The translations under genes and the position numbers were made by a program. From assembly GCF_002735645.1 (NCBI RefSeq), contig NZ_PDZG01000030.1, forward strand, positions 1-54,117: a stretch of 54,117 nucleotides of DNA. Direction: 5' to 3'. Source of the DNA: Iodobacter sp. BJB302 (GTDB taxonomy: Bacteria > Pseudomonadota > Gammaproteobacteria > Burkholderiales > Chitinibacteraceae). Position 1 is the stretch's first letter; every line of letters starts with the position of its first letter. Below the pieces are notes generated by a model. That model was not told the DNA's origin. It was given only the letters and a program-made list of their open reading frames with translations, and did no database searches. Positions 43,256 through 53,991 of this stretch are shown one piece after another.

Positions 43256-43717
43256 TCAGCCAATAATAAATAGTGGCTCACCGTATTCAACAGGGCGGCC
43301 ATTTTCGACCAAGATCGATTTGATCACGCCTGCCTTGTCGGCTTCGATTTCATTCAGGAGTTTCATGGCTTCAATGATGCATAAAGTGTCGCCCACATTC
43401 ACTTGCTGACCCACTTCAACAAAGTTTTTTGCTTCAGGAGAAGAGGCGCGGTAGAAAGTACCCACCATAGGGGACTTGGCAATAAAGCCTTCTGGTTGTG
43501 CTTCTACTTCTGCGGCAACAGCAACGGCAAGCGGTGCTGCTGCGGCAGCAGGAGCGGCTACAGGAGGCAGCTGGTATTGCATGGCTTGTGCATAAGCCGG
43601 GATATTCTGATTAACGCGGGTGATACGAACGCGTTCTTCACCTTCGGTTACTTCAAGCTCGGCGATGCCAGATTCTTCAACCAGATCAATCAGTTTCTTA
43701 AGTTTGCGCAAATCCAT
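43256..43717 (-). CDS. accB: Biotin carboxyl carrier protein of acetyl-CoA carboxylase
   Basis: A 153-residue carrier. The N-terminal part ([20 protein letters not shown]) is followed by an Ala/Pro/Val-rich linker (residues about 50-75). A C-terminal biotinyl domain carries the biotinylation site [12 protein letters not shown]. The ATG follows GAGGAGACC, a strong ribosome-binding site. It is second in the aroQ-accB-accC operon, the standard order in beta- and gammaproteobacteria. Confidence 0.97.
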   Translation of the reverse strand: MDLRKLKKLIDLVEESGIAELEVTEGEERVRITRVNQNIPAYAQAMQYQLPPVAAPAAAAAPLAVAVAAEVEAQPEGFIAKSPMVGTFYRASSPEAKNFVEVGQQVNVGDTLCIIEAMKLLNEIEADKAGVIKSILVENGRPVEYGEPLFIIG

Positions 43718-43764
43718 AGGGGTCTCCTCTCTGTATATGAGAATTTATTGGCGTTGATTAATTA

Positions 43765-44220
43765 TCAGGGGGCCTTGGGAGTAAAACGGAGTGCGAAATC
43801 CAGCGCGCATTCATAGCCGAATGCGCCCAGGCCGCAGATAACGCCAACCGCGAGGTCGGAAAAATAGGAGTGGTGCCGGAATGATTCACGAGCATGAACA
43901 TTGGACAGGTGAACTTCAACAAAAGGAATTTGCACCCCGGCCAGCGCATCACGAATAGCAATGCTGGTATGTGTAAACGCAGCGGGGTTAATGATGATAA
44001 AATCCGTGCCGTCCAAACGGGCGGCATGAATGCGATCGATTAGCTCGTATTCGCGATTCGATTGGAAAGCATCAACGCGGGCAGCACGCTGTTGTCCCAG
44101 TTCAATGAGCTTAGAATTGATTGTCTCTAGGGTATCAGCACCGTAGTGCTGCGGCTCTCTTGACCCTAGCAGGTTCAAATTTGGGCCATGTAGTACTAGG
44201 ATATTGCGTGTGTTTTGCAT
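43765..44220 (-). CDS. aroQ: Type II 3-dehydroquinate dehydratase
   Basis: A 151-residue type II dehydroquinase of the shikimate pathway. Motifs: [18 protein letters not shown] (catalytic Tyr in the flexible loop region), [34 protein letters not shown] and [16 protein letters not shown]. First gene of the operon, 47 bases before accB. The promoter lies in the 205-base gap to the divergent queA gene. The ribosome-binding site is weak. Confidence 0.96.
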   Translation of the reverse strand: MQNTRNILVLHGPNLNLLGSREPQHYGADTLETINSKLIELGQQRAARVDAFQSNREYELIDRIHAARLDGTDFIIINPAAFTHTSIAIRDALAGVQIPFVEVHLSNVHARESFRHHSYFSDLAVGVICGLGAFGYECALDFALRFTPKAP

Positions 44221-44425
44221 CCGCTACTCACTTTTGTTGCCTGTCATTGGGCGAAGTTTGCCGCAGTATGTGCGAATTTGTCCAGAAAAAGTGGGTAATT
44301 TCGGCGATTTGCATTCTAAAACACTTGTTTGAAAGTCCGCCAAGCCAATCTACACGCGGGTTTTATCGTACAAGGTGATACACGCCTTGTAGTTTTGTTA
44401 CATCTTAAAAAAGGCTTGTTTTTAC

Positions 44426-45454
44426 ATGCAAGTAGCTGACTTTGATTACCATTTGCCTGAATCTCTGATTGCTCAGTTCCCCCCTGAAGTACGTGGGGAA
44501 AGTCGTTTGTTACATATCAATGGCCTTACACGGCAAGATTCACATTTTCGCGAATTACCGCAATTTTTGCGCGCAGGTGATGTACTTATTTTTAATGATA
44601 CCAAGGTGATTAAGGCCCGGGTGTTCGGTAAAAAAGAATCAGGCGGTGCGATTGAGGCTTTAATTGAACGCGTTTTAGATGAGCACAGCGCACTGGCTCA
44701 TATCCGTTCATCTAAAGCACCCAAGCCAGGAGCAAGGCTTATTTTTGCAGATCGTTGGACCGCTACAATGACCGAGCGCAAAGATGATCTGTTTAAATTG
44801 CAGTTTGATGGCGAAGAAAGCGTATTAGATATCCTGGAGCAGGCGGGCCAGCTGCCTTTGCCACCCTATATCACTCATATCCCTGATGACGAAGATGCCA
44901 AGCGCTACCAGACTATCTATGCGCGGGATCCTGGTGCTGTAGCAGCACCTACGGCCGGGCTGCATTTTACTGAGGATTTGCTCGCGCAATTACAAGCGAT
45001 GGGCGTTAAAACAGGCTACCTGACTTTACACGTGGGCGCAGGTACTTTTCAGCCGGTGCGGGTGGATAATATTGCCGAACATACAATGCACCATGAGCGT
45101 TATTCCATTCCGGCAGCAACAGTGGCCCTGATTCAGGACGCTAAGGCGCAGGGTGGCCGTGTGATTGCGGTAGGAACCACCAGCCTGCGTGCATTGGAAG
45201 CGGCGTCTCAGCACGGCTTACTGGCAGAACCGGAAGGAGATACTAATATCTTTATCACGCCGGGCTATCAGTTCCGCGTGGTGGATCGCCTGATCACTAA
45301 TTTTCATTTACCCAAATCCACTTTATTGATGCTGGTAGCGGCGTTTGCAGGCTACGACACTATGCGTGCCGCTTATCAGCATGCGGTGGAGCAGGAATAC
45401 AGATTTTTCAGCTATGGCGATGCGATGCTATTGGAGCCTGCTACTCTGAAGTAA
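44426..45454 (+). CDS. queA: S-adenosylmethionine:tRNA ribosyltransferase-isomerase QueA
   Basis: A 342-residue enzyme that adds the epoxyqueuosine ring to preQ1-modified tRNA. Motifs: [15 protein letters not shown] at the start, [38 protein letters not shown] and [16 protein letters not shown]. The ATG is preceded by AAGG at about 12 bases. A small hairpin (ACAAGGTG/CGCCTTGT, 44370-44390) lies in the leader. The HDOD gene follows after 25 bases and tgt, the partner enzyme, after that. Confidence 0.96.
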   Translation: MQVADFDYHLPESLIAQFPPEVRGESRLLHINGLTRQDSHFRELPQFLRAGDVLIFNDTKVIKARVFGKKESGGAIEALIERVLDEHSALAHIRSSKAPKPGARLIFADRWTATMTERKDDLFKLQFDGEESVLDILEQAGQLPLPPYITHIPDDEDAKRYQTIYARDPGAVAAPTAGLHFTEDLLAQLQAMGVKTGYLTLHVGAGTFQPVRVDNIAEHTMHHERYSIPAATVALIQDAKAQGGRVIAVGTTSLRALEAASQHGLLAEPEGDTNIFITPGYQFRVVDRLITNFHLPKSTLLMLVAAFAGYDTMRAAYQHAVEQEYRFFSYGDAMLLEPATLK

Positions 45455-45479
45455 GGCACACAAAGAGCAGGGGTTTACT

Positions 45480-46325
45480 GTGTTTAGTGAAATCAGTACT
45501 GAAGATGCAAAGGCCTTGATGCGTGGTATGGTCATCCCCCCACGCCCTGATATTTTGCTGGCTTTAGAAGACGCTCAGCATTCTGAAGCCCCCGATTTTG
45601 CCGAGATTGCCCGCTTAATAAGCGCGGATATGGTTTTATCAGGGGCGGTTATTAAAACAGTGAACTCTCCGTTCTTTAGCCTGAGCACCCGGGTTAATTC
45701 GGTGCAACAGGCATTGCAGCTGCTGGGCCTAAAAAACTTAGCCAATATTGTGCAGGGCCTTGTGCTGCGGCAGGTATTAAGCCCCGCATCGCTTGGGGAT
45801 ATGAGTGAATTCTGGGATTACTCTTCATCTGTTGCGATGGCTGCGGCTTATTTAGCAGAGGCGGTGCACGGCGTGTCCAGTGATGAAGCGTATACGCTGG
45901 GTTTGTTTCTTAACTGTGGCAAGCCGCTGATGGCCCTGCGATTCCCTGGCTACACGCTGCAGCATGCTGTGGATGATCATTGTACAAATAAGGCCTTAAT
46001 CTTCCGGGAAGAGCAGCAGTATCGTGTCAGCCATAATGTGGTGGGCTATTTACTGGCCCGCGCATGGTATTTGCCTGTGGCAAGCAGCCTTGCTATTTTG
46101 CATCTGCATGATGGTGATATTTCAGAACGCGCTGTGCAATGGCCGCACGTCTGCGCCTTAATTGCACTGGCTCAGCTGGCTGAGCACATTGTGCAGCGCT
46201 CATTGCACCTGCCTGAGCAGGAGGGGTGGCCGCAGGCTGAAGTGCTGCTGCGGGGGCTGCTTGGCCTGAGCCAGGATGAGCTGGAAGACTTGCAGGATTC
46301 TGTGCAGCAAAAGCTGAATCACTGA
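45480..46325 (+). CDS. HDOD domain protein
   Basis: A 281-residue protein built around one HDOD domain (about residues 15-210). Motifs: FAEIARLISADMVLSGAVIKTVNSPFFSL, VNSVQQALQLLGLKNLANIV and YTLGLFLNCGKPLM. HDOD proteins relate to HD hydrolases but usually lack their metal site and act in signalling. GTG start preceded by AGCAGGGG at seven bases. It lies between queA and tgt, which are usually adjacent, and has no known role in queuosine synthesis. Confidence 0.88.
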   Translation: MFSEISTEDAKALMRGMVIPPRPDILLALEDAQHSEAPDFAEIARLISADMVLSGAVIKTVNSPFFSLSTRVNSVQQALQLLGLKNLANIVQGLVLRQVLSPASLGDMSEFWDYSSSVAMAAAYLAEAVHGVSSDEAYTLGLFLNCGKPLMALRFPGYTLQHAVDDHCTNKALIFREEQQYRVSHNVVGYLLARAWYLPVASSLAILHLHDGDISERAVQWPHVCALIALAQLAEHIVQRSLHLPEQEGWPQAEVLLRGLLGLSQDELEDLQDSVQQKLNH

Positions 46326-46348
46326 CAGGGCCCAAAAGGCGGGCCTGA

Positions 46349-47656
<1,308 letters not shown>

Positions 47657-47698
47657 TTGTTGCAAGCAAACTCACTCGTTGCGCTCACTCAAATCAAA

Positions 47699-47972
47699 GA
47701 AACCCCGCCCGCTTGTTCCTCGCTTCGGCGTGTTTCAAGGGGACTCAAAAAGCCCTGTGTTGAAAGCGTGGTCAATGCGTTTTTTTGCTATTTGCTAATC
47801 AAAAATTAATTTGGTTCGCGCATATGGGGGTAAGTCCCTTGCAGGGAGTCTGATATAAATCCCTATGCTGAGCTTTAAGCCATTCAAAACGGAATAAATA
47901 GCTCAGTTCAAAATGGTTTTCTCTGTGAAACTCCGTGTTCTCAGTGGCCTCCGTGGTTAAAGATTTGGGTTT
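47699..47972 (-). repeat. Composite intergenic repeat C4 (reverse orientation)
   Basis: A reverse copy. On the plus strand it reads ACCCCGCCCGCTTGTTCC, then GGCGTGTTTCAAGGGGACTC, a non-conserved middle part, and TGTGAAACTCCGTGTTCTCAG followed by AAGATTTGGGTTT at its end. The GC-rich module is shorter than in C2 and C3 and the GTGCC palindrome end is missing. It fills the gap between tgt and the nitronate-monooxygenase-like gene. Confidence 0.7.
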
Positions 47973-48002
47973 GCTTGTGTAATTTCAGTTAGTTATGAGC
48001 AT

Positions 48003-48037
48003 AAAAAAACGGCATAGCCTGCGCTATGCCGTTTTTT
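48003..48037. terminator. Bidirectional terminator after the nitronate-monooxygenase-like gene
   Basis: ACGGCATAGC-CTGC-GCTATGCCGT flanked by A-run and T-run. It lies 16 bases past the stop of the minus-strand gene. Confidence 0.9.
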
Positions 48038-48052
48038 CGTGGGATAGCCGCT

Positions 48053-49321
48053 TTACTTGGCCAATTCCAGCGCTACCCTGGCGGGCAGGGCAATTTTATT
48101 GTCTGTGCTGTACTGATAGTCATGGAAAATATGCTCAGCCGACAGAATCTGGTAGCTGCCATCTTCATGCTTGTGGCTGGTGTCTTTCAGACGGTAGGTA
48201 TAGTGCCCACAGGTCCAGCAGTCAAAATTGCGCATATGGGTGCAAAGGCAGGTTTTATCCATCACCTTGATGCGCTTTGCATCGGGCTCAATGGCGATCA
48301 CGCGGTTATATGCTTCGATATAGCTGCAGTTTCCCTTGGCATCGAGCAGATAGCCGTAGGCTTCGCAGTTTGGACGAATGCCTGCGCCAATCGACGGGCT
48401 GTTTTTTAACATGCGCATCGGATAGCCCGTCGGGGAAATCTGATTCACTTCGATATTGTCTTCGCTGGCTTTAAAGTATTCCTGCTGAACATCGGCAGGC
48501 AGGCCGCATTCAGTTGATACCGTAAAACGGGTGGCAACTTGTACTGCTGCAGCACCGGCTTCTAGGAAAGACACCGCATCGGTGCCGGTGAAAATACCAC
48601 CGGCCGGAATAATCGGGATATCCAGGTGCTCGTCGAGCATAAACTGGCGGATTTCGGCCACGATCGTGGCTAAATCGTACTCTGCCCAATCCATACCAAA
48701 GCCTAAGTGTCCGCCCGCCAGCGGGCCTTCAACCACGACGTAATCCGGCAGACGGTTGAGCTTAGCGTTTTTACGCAGAAATAACTGCAAGGCGCGCACG
48801 GAGGAAACAATAATCCCCAGCTTGGCGTCTCTGAAACGCGGGTGATCTTCGATCAGCCCCATCGATCCCAGATGCAAACCGGCCGCCAGCGTAATGCCAT
48901 CAATACCCGCATCCAGTGCCGCTGTTAAACGCACCCGAAGTGTTTCTTTCGGGGCATTCATGGTGAGTTTTTCCATGCAGTTGATAAAGACCAGGCCATC
49001 ACCACGCTTGGCTTCCATGGTTTTACCCACGTGCAGCTTGGTGGCTTCTTCTAAGCGGCCCAAATCAAACTGAACTTCGGATTTATCCGAGTTGGCTACA
49101 TTGTGTTTGTACTGCTGAAGTTTTTCTTTTACTTGCTTGGTTTTGTAGCGACGATCAGTCACTGTGTTGATCATGGCATCTGAAATATGGCCAACGCCAC
49201 CGAGGCGAGCTGCTTCAAGTGCCAGATCGGCAGTGGAAATATCGACACCCATACCGCCAATCATGATCGGTACGAGTTCTTTTTTACCGAAGCGAAGGCG
49301 GAAATCATCTACACGTTTCAT
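48053..49321 (-). CDS. Nitronate monooxygenase (2-nitropropane dioxygenase) family protein with Cys-rich tail
   Basis: A 422-residue FMN-dependent TIM-barrel protein of the NPD/NMO family. The N-terminus has PIMIGGMGVDISTADLALEA. The central barrel has VVVEGPLAGGHLGFG, PIIPAGGIFTGTDAVSFLEAGAAAVQVATRF; these are the phosphate- and flavin-binding segments. The last 90 residues contain DKTCLCTHMRNFDCWTCGHY, four cysteines that look like a metal or cluster site and are not part of the core family fold. The ATG at 49321 is preferred over a TTG six codons upstream. The natural substrate is unknown. Confidence 0.8.
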   Translation of the reverse strand: MKRVDDFRLRFGKKELVPIMIGGMGVDISTADLALEAARLGGVGHISDAMINTVTDRRYKTKQVKEKLQQYKHNVANSDKSEVQFDLGRLEEATKLHVGKTMEAKRGDGLVFINCMEKLTMNAPKETLRVRLTAALDAGIDGITLAAGLHLGSMGLIEDHPRFRDAKLGIIVSSVRALQLFLRKNAKLNRLPDYVVVEGPLAGGHLGFGMDWAEYDLATIVAEIRQFMLDEHLDIPIIPAGGIFTGTDAVSFLEAGAAAVQVATRFTVSTECGLPADVQQEYFKASEDNIEVNQISPTGYPMRMLKNSPSIGAGIRPNCEAYGYLLDAKGNCSYIEAYNRVIAIEPDAKRIKVMDKTCLCTHMRNFDCWTCGHYTYRLKDTSHKHEDGSYQILSAEHIFHDYQYSTDNKIALPARVALELAK

Positions 49322-49554
49322 CGTTTGTACTTTAACCAAGTAATCAAAAAGGGGCTAAACCTTATCGGCACCGTCTATTCTTTATCGTGATAATCACCAC
49401 GAGGGTGGGGATTTTGCTGGTAAATTCAAATTAAAATGAGCATTTGAATTCGGGTAATTGTTGCTTTACCGCTATTTTCTGCGTTTTTTATCCCCACCGC
49501 CATACCGATTTAAGGAAAATATCTCGCCAATACTGGCTTGATTTTCTTTCTAAA

Positions 49555-50271
49555 TCAGAGGGCTAATGCTTTTTCCTGCATGGTGATCAGGTCTTGAATC
49601 CCTTTTTCAGCTAAATTTAATAATGTATTCATTTCTTCACGACTAAATGCTTCACCTTCGGCTGTTCCTTGTACTTCTACAAATTTTCCGCTGCTGGTCA
49701 TCACCACATTCATATCTGTTTCACAGTCTGAATCTTCCGGGTAATCCAGATCCAGCACGGCTGCACCTTTATAAATACCCACCGAAATCGCTGCTACGTG
49801 TTCACGAATCGGTGATGCGGTAAGCTTGCCTGCTGCAATCAGGCCGTTAATTGCATCGGTCAGGGCGACAAATGCGCCGGTAATGCTGGCGGTGCGGGTG
49901 CCGCCATCGGCCTGAATTACATCACAATCGATCACAATCTGGCGCTCGCCTAAGGCCGCCATATCAACCACAGAGCGTAATGAGCGGCCAATCAGGCGCT
50001 GAATTTCCTGTGTGCGGCCACTTTGCTTGCCCTGCGCCGCTTCACGGCGCATACGGCTGTTGGTAGAGCGCGGCAGCATGCCGTATTCTGCTGTGACCCA
50101 GCCTTGGCCCTTGCCTTTTAAAAAAGGCGGCACGTTTTCTTCGACTGAAGCCGTGCAGAGAACTTTGGTGTCGCCAAACTCGATCAGTACCGAGCCTTCG
50201 GCATGACGGGTGTATTGGCGGGTGATGCGAACGCTGCGAAGTTCATCGGGACGACGTGAGGAAGGGCGCAT
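49555..50271 (-). CDS. rph: Ribonuclease PH
   Basis: A 238-residue phosphate-dependent 3'-5' exoribonuclease that trims tRNA 3' ends. Motifs: [20 protein letters not shown] at the start, [51 protein letters not shown] and [20 protein letters not shown] (phosphate-binding). The ATG at 50271 matches the family start; an ATG four codons upstream is also possible. It stands between yicC and other genes, as often seen in this group. Confidence 0.96.
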   Translation of the reverse strand: MRPSSRRPDELRSVRITRQYTRHAEGSVLIEFGDTKVLCTASVEENVPPFLKGKGQGWVTAEYGMLPRSTNSRMRREAAQGKQSGRTQEIQRLIGRSLRSVVDMAALGERQIVIDCDVIQADGGTRTASITGAFVALTDAINGLIAAGKLTASPIREHVAAISVGIYKGAAVLDLDYPEDSDCETDMNVVMTSSGKFVEVQGTAEGEAFSREEMNTLLNLAEKGIQDLITMQEKALAL

Positions 50272-50452
50272 GGCGAGTCTCATTTAGATGTAAGTTTCAG
50301 TGATTATACCTTTGCCAGGGCATTTCTAATGCTTAGCAATGACTGACCCTGCAATAAGTCACACTGACACATTACCGTGATCATATGACTAATATGTGGC
50401 GAAGCGGGGCAGATAAACGTTTACTCTGCTGTTTTATATTGAAATTTGCAGT

Positions 50453-51130
50453 TTATTTTTTGAAAATCAGCCCGAGGATGGCAAAGAGGATGGGCTGGTG
50501 TAATAAATAAATGATCAGGCTGTGCCTGCCCATCCAGCGTATGGCGGCAAGATATCTGGTACTACCCATGCTCAGCCATCCACCAGGAATAAGCCGCTGT
50601 GCCGCAACACCCAGTAACACCACCCCAAACCAGGGCAGGAGCGGCACATAGTCCTCGGTCATGGGTTTGTAAGTCATCATGCCCAGCCAGGCGAGCGCCG
50701 GGTGATTAAACAGTGGTGCCTGAAAATAAGCCCCCAGTAAAATAAACAGCGGCCCCAGAAGCAAACTGGCTGAAGTTTTACCAACAAAAAACGGGGCAAG
50801 CAGGCCGGCTGCAAAAAAGAAGTGCAAAACGCCAAACCATATCACCGCATGAGGAAATATAAACCAGCTGCCCAGGGTAGCCGCTCCGGCACAGGCGAGG
50901 AGTCTGAGCTGGCGTTTGGGGCTGATCTTCTCTGTGGCAGATAAGCCAGCAACAGCGGCAAAAAGGGTCACAATCAGGGTTCTGAGTGCAACCCATTCAG
51001 GGTCGATATTGGTTTGGACGGCCAGTTTGCCAAAATAGGCCAGATCAAAGCAAAAATGAAAAAACACCATCAAAACAACGGCAATGCCCCTGAGCAAGTC
51101 GGGCAGGGGTTTACGGCTGGCTGCAGGCAT
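50453..51130 (-). CDS. DUF1624 (HGSNAT catalytic-like) membrane protein
   Basis: A 225-residue inner-membrane protein with about six to seven hydrophobic segments. It starts PDLLRGIAVVLMVFFHFCFDLAYFG, which carries the RGIAxxLMxxxHxxxD pattern of the DUF1624 / heparan-alpha-glucosaminide acetyltransferase-like family. These are thought to move acyl groups across membranes. The substrate is unknown. Its ATG overlaps the phosphatase stop (TAATG), so it belongs to the kinase-phosphatase operon. Confidence 0.82.
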   Translation of the reverse strand: MPAASRKPLPDLLRGIAVVLMVFFHFCFDLAYFGKLAVQTNIDPEWVALRTLIVTLFAAVAGLSATEKISPKRQLRLLACAGAATLGSWFIFPHAVIWFGVLHFFFAAGLLAPFFVGKTSASLLLGPLFILLGAYFQAPLFNHPALAWLGMMTYKPMTEDYVPLLPWFGVVLLGVAAQRLIPGGWLSMGSTRYLAAIRWMGRHSLIIYLLHQPILFAILGLIFKK

Positions 51131-52035
51131 TATTTAGAGTATTTCTGGATGGCCGCCTGAATCTCGGCGATCGCCGCTTCGATATCTTCATCCGTAATAT
51201 CGGCGGCAATGGTGGATGGATCAATATGGGTGCTGATGGTATTGAGATCGAGTTTTTGTGTGGAAACAAAGGCATTTTCAGAAATAAACTGATCTTCAGC
51301 ATCGTGCCAGTTAATCCCCAGCGCACTGATATTATCTGCCTGCTTGCCGCCATGTAATTCGGCCTGATCCATCAGCTGAGGAATCGAAAACAGCACAGGA
51401 AAAGAAGATAAAAAGTGCACCAGCTGGTTTTCTGTCACACCGCCCCACAGCCCGTCCGTGCACAGCAGCAGGGTATCGCTGTCGCAGAGCGCAATAATGC
51501 CGCCCAGCTCGATTTCTGGTTTGATGCTGCCACCAAGGCAGTTATAAATTTTATTGCGCTCTGGGTGAACCAAGGCTTCTTCAGCGGTGATCTTGCCATT
51601 ATCCAGTAATTTTTGGACTTTAGAATGATCTTTGGTTTGCAGCAGGATTTCACCTTTGCGCAGCAAATACAGACGCGAATCGCCCACATGTGCCCAAAAT
51701 AAAATGCCATCCTGAATCACACAGGCCACAACGGTGGTGCGGGGGATTTCCAGCAGATGATGCTTGCTGGCGTAATCAGAGATAGCGGCGTGGCATTTGA
51801 GTAATGCATCGTTTAAAAACTGATTGGGGCTTTTAAGGATGGGCTGCGCTTTTTTCTGAAACAGATCGGTCAGCAGCTCCACAGCAATTTGCGCGGCGAT
51901 TTCGCCATGCAGATGACCGCCCATGCCGTCGGCTACAACGAGCAACAGCGCATCGCGGCTGTAGGAGTAGCCCAGACGATCCTGATTATATTGGCGGCCG
52001 CCCTGGCGGCTGTTTTGGTATACGGTAAATTTCAT
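51130..52035 (-). CDS. PP2C-family Ser/Thr protein phosphatase
   Basis: A 301-residue PPM/PP2C phosphatase (Mn2+/Mg2+-dependent). Motifs: NQDRLGYSY, VADGMGGHLHGEIAA, HVGDSRLYLLRKG, LLLCTDGLWGGVTE and ADNISALGIN, so the metal-binding Asp residues are all present. The C-terminal 60 residues (from about 240) are an acidic extension with Ile/Ala-rich helix. The ATG at 52035 overlaps the kinase stop by four bases. It probably reverses phosphorylation by the kinase upstream. Confidence 0.93.
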   Translation of the reverse strand: MKFTVYQNSRQGGRQYNQDRLGYSYSRDALLLVVADGMGGHLHGEIAAQIAVELLTDLFQKKAQPILKSPNQFLNDALLKCHAAISDYASKHHLLEIPRTTVVACVIQDGILFWAHVGDSRLYLLRKGEILLQTKDHSKVQKLLDNGKITAEEALVHPERNKIYNCLGGSIKPEIELGGIIALCDSDTLLLCTDGLWGGVTENQLVHFLSSFPVLFSIPQLMDQAELHGGKQADNISALGINWHDAEDQFISENAFVSTQKLDLNTISTHIDPSTIAADITDEDIEAAIAEIQAAIQKYSK

Positions 52036-53000
52036 TCTGTTTCCAGCTGGCCTTTGTTTGAATATTCTGTCCACTTACGGCGCAAAATACTGACCAGGCC
52101 ACTACGTTTAACAGGGGCAGAGCCCCGCTCTAAAAGTTGCTTCTGAAGCTGAGGTACGCTTTGTGGTCTGCTGCCTGGGTCTAAATTCAGGCAGGAAGAA
52201 ATAAGCTCGATCAGCTCAGGTGAATAACGGTCTCCGTAGCGGTCGTGCAGCTTGACCACTTTATCGAGTTTTAATCGCTGATCAGCCGCTTGTGGTGCTG
52301 TGCCTGCGATACAGGCAAATAAGCTGGCGCCCACGCCATAGATATCGGTCCAGGGGCCGTGAGGATCTTTTTTATTATATTGCTCGGGGGCGGCAAAACC
52401 CGGTGTATACATCGGGGTGAGTTTGCTTTGCTCCGTGGCCAGAGTCTGGCGGGCTGAGCCAAAATCCAGCAACACCGGTGAGCCGTCTTTGCGGATATAA
52501 ATATTGGCAGGCTTGATATCTAAATGCAGCAGCTTATTCAGATGTACTTCGCGCAGGCCATTGAGTAAATGATAAAACACATGGCGGATCAGGCCTTCAT
52601 CCACGCCGCCTCTGCTGTGTTTCAGCTGGATTTCTTTTTGCAAAGTACGGCCACGCTCGTATTCCATCACCATATATACGGTATCGTTAGCGCGGAAGAA
52701 ATTGCGAACCCGGATAATATTCGGGTGCTGAATATGGGCTAAAGTTTTACCTTCTTCAAAAAAACATTTTAAGCCGTGACGAAACAAGGCAATACTGTCT
52801 TCGCTGCGTGCCTGCACCAGTTCACCCTCTGTTCTGAGGGCTAAAGAATTGGGTAAATACTCCTTAATGGCGACTGGATAATCTTTTTCATCATGCGCCA
52901 GATACACAATGCTAAAGCCTCCTGCGGACAGCAGTTTAGCGATCGTGTAGTTCTGAAGCTGATAGCCGCGTGCGAGCGGTTGATTGCTTGGGGTTGCCAT
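52032..53000 (-). CDS. Hanks-type Ser/Thr protein kinase
   Basis: A 322-residue bacterial Ser/Thr kinase. Motifs: glycine loop SAGGFSIVYLA, Lys in VAIKEYLP, catalytic loop LHLDIKPANIYI (HLD instead of HRD), DFGSARQ and the activation-segment PGFAAPEQYN. There is no transmembrane helix or PASTA domain; the last 40 residues are basic. This compact kind is common in beta/gammaproteobacteria, often paired with a PP2C, sometimes in type VI secretion clusters, but no such genes are here. First gene of a three-gene operon with four-base or overlapping junctions. It diverges from yicC. Confidence 0.93.
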   Translation of the reverse strand: MATPSNQPLARGYQLQNYTIAKLLSAGGFSIVYLAHDEKDYPVAIKEYLPNSLALRTEGELVQARSEDSIALFRHGLKCFFEEGKTLAHIQHPNIIRVRNFFRANDTVYMVMEYERGRTLQKEIQLKHSRGGVDEGLIRHVFYHLLNGLREVHLNKLLHLDIKPANIYIRKDGSPVLLDFGSARQTLATEQSKLTPMYTPGFAAPEQYNKKDPHGPWTDIYGVGASLFACIAGTAPQAADQRLKLDKVVKLHDRYGDRYSPELIELISSCLNLDPGSRPQSVPQLQKQLLERGSAPVKRSGLVSILRRKWTEYSNKGQLETE

Positions 53001-53085
53001 GCGTGTCTTTTCGTTATACTTGTGTATCTGTTAATTTTGATTTCAGCTTGATGGAATGTAAAGCAAATCCCATAAAGGAGCTCTA

Positions 53086-53952
53086 ATGATTTTAAGTATG
53101 ACTGGTTTTGCCTCAATTCAACGTGAATTGACAGGCGGCACCTTAAGTATCGAGCTGCGCTCGGTTAATCACCGTTTTTTAGACCTTACCCTCAGAACCC
53201 CGGAAGAAATCCGCCCGTTTGAAGGCGGGATTCGTGAGCGTGTATCTGCAAAACTGGCTCGTGGCAAAGTAGAGTGCCGGGTAAACTGGAACGCGCGTGC
53301 CGGTGGAGAAGCCGCTTTACAGCTGAATACAGAACTATTACAGCAGCTTTTAGCCGCCGCTGCCGTAGCAAAAAAAATTGCCCCTCTGGCTTCTGAGCTG
53401 CAGCTTGGCGAGCTTTTACGCTGGCCGGGTGTTTTATCTGCACAGGTTGCCGCACCAGAATCACTGGGCACGGCCTGTCTGGAAGTACTGGATGCAGCAC
53501 TCCTTGATTTTAGCGCCAGCCGTGGCCGTGAAGGTGAAAAGCTCAAAGCGCATCTTTTAGAGCGCGTTGCCGGTATGCAAACCATTGTGAATGAAGTTAC
53601 CCCGCTGATTCCTCAGCTGGCCGCTTCTTACGAAGCCCGCATGAAAGCGCGCTTTTTAGATGCACTGGGCACGATGGACGACGACAGAGTACGTCAGGAA
53701 ATTGTGATCTTTGCGCAAAAAATTGATATCGACGAAGAACTTTCACGCTTGAATGCGCATTTCAGCGAAATTCGCCGTATTCTGGAAAAAGGCGGCTCCG
53801 TTGGCAAACGCCTCGATTTTCTGATGCAAGAGCTCAACCGTGAAGCCAATACCCTTGGATCCAAATCAGTCAGCGCCGAAACCAGCCGCGCATCGATTGA
53901 GCTTAAAGTATTGATTGAGCAGATGCGTGAGCAGATCCAGAATATTGAATAG
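53086..53952 (+). CDS. yicC: YicC family endoribonuclease
   Basis: A 288-residue YicC/YloC protein. E. coli YicC is an endoribonuclease that can act on small RNAs. The start MILSMTGFASIQRELTGG and the C-terminal FAQKIDIDEELSRLNAHFSEIRRILEKGGSVGKRLDFLMQELNREANTLGSKS stretch are diagnostic. The ATG follows AAAGGAGC, a strong ribosome-binding site. gmk normally follows; here an IS element begins 40 bases past the stop. Confidence 0.95.
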   Translation: MILSMTGFASIQRELTGGTLSIELRSVNHRFLDLTLRTPEEIRPFEGGIRERVSAKLARGKVECRVNWNARAGGEAALQLNTELLQQLLAAAAVAKKIAPLASELQLGELLRWPGVLSAQVAAPESLGTACLEVLDAALLDFSASRGREGEKLKAHLLERVAGMQTIVNEVTPLIPQLAASYEARMKARFLDALGTMDDDRVRQEIVIFAQKIDIDEELSRLNAHFSEIRRILEKGGSVGKRLDFLMQELNREANTLGSKSVSAETSRASIELKVLIEQMREQIQNIE

Positions 53953-53991
53953 TGCTGTGCCTCTGCCTGTAAAAAAAACAAAGCCCGGAGA

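Noticed and set aside
44370-44390. Hairpin before queA considered as a preQ1 riboswitch
   Set aside because: The stem lacks the A-rich tail and loop consensus of preQ1 classes; it is a simple 8-pair stem of unknown role.
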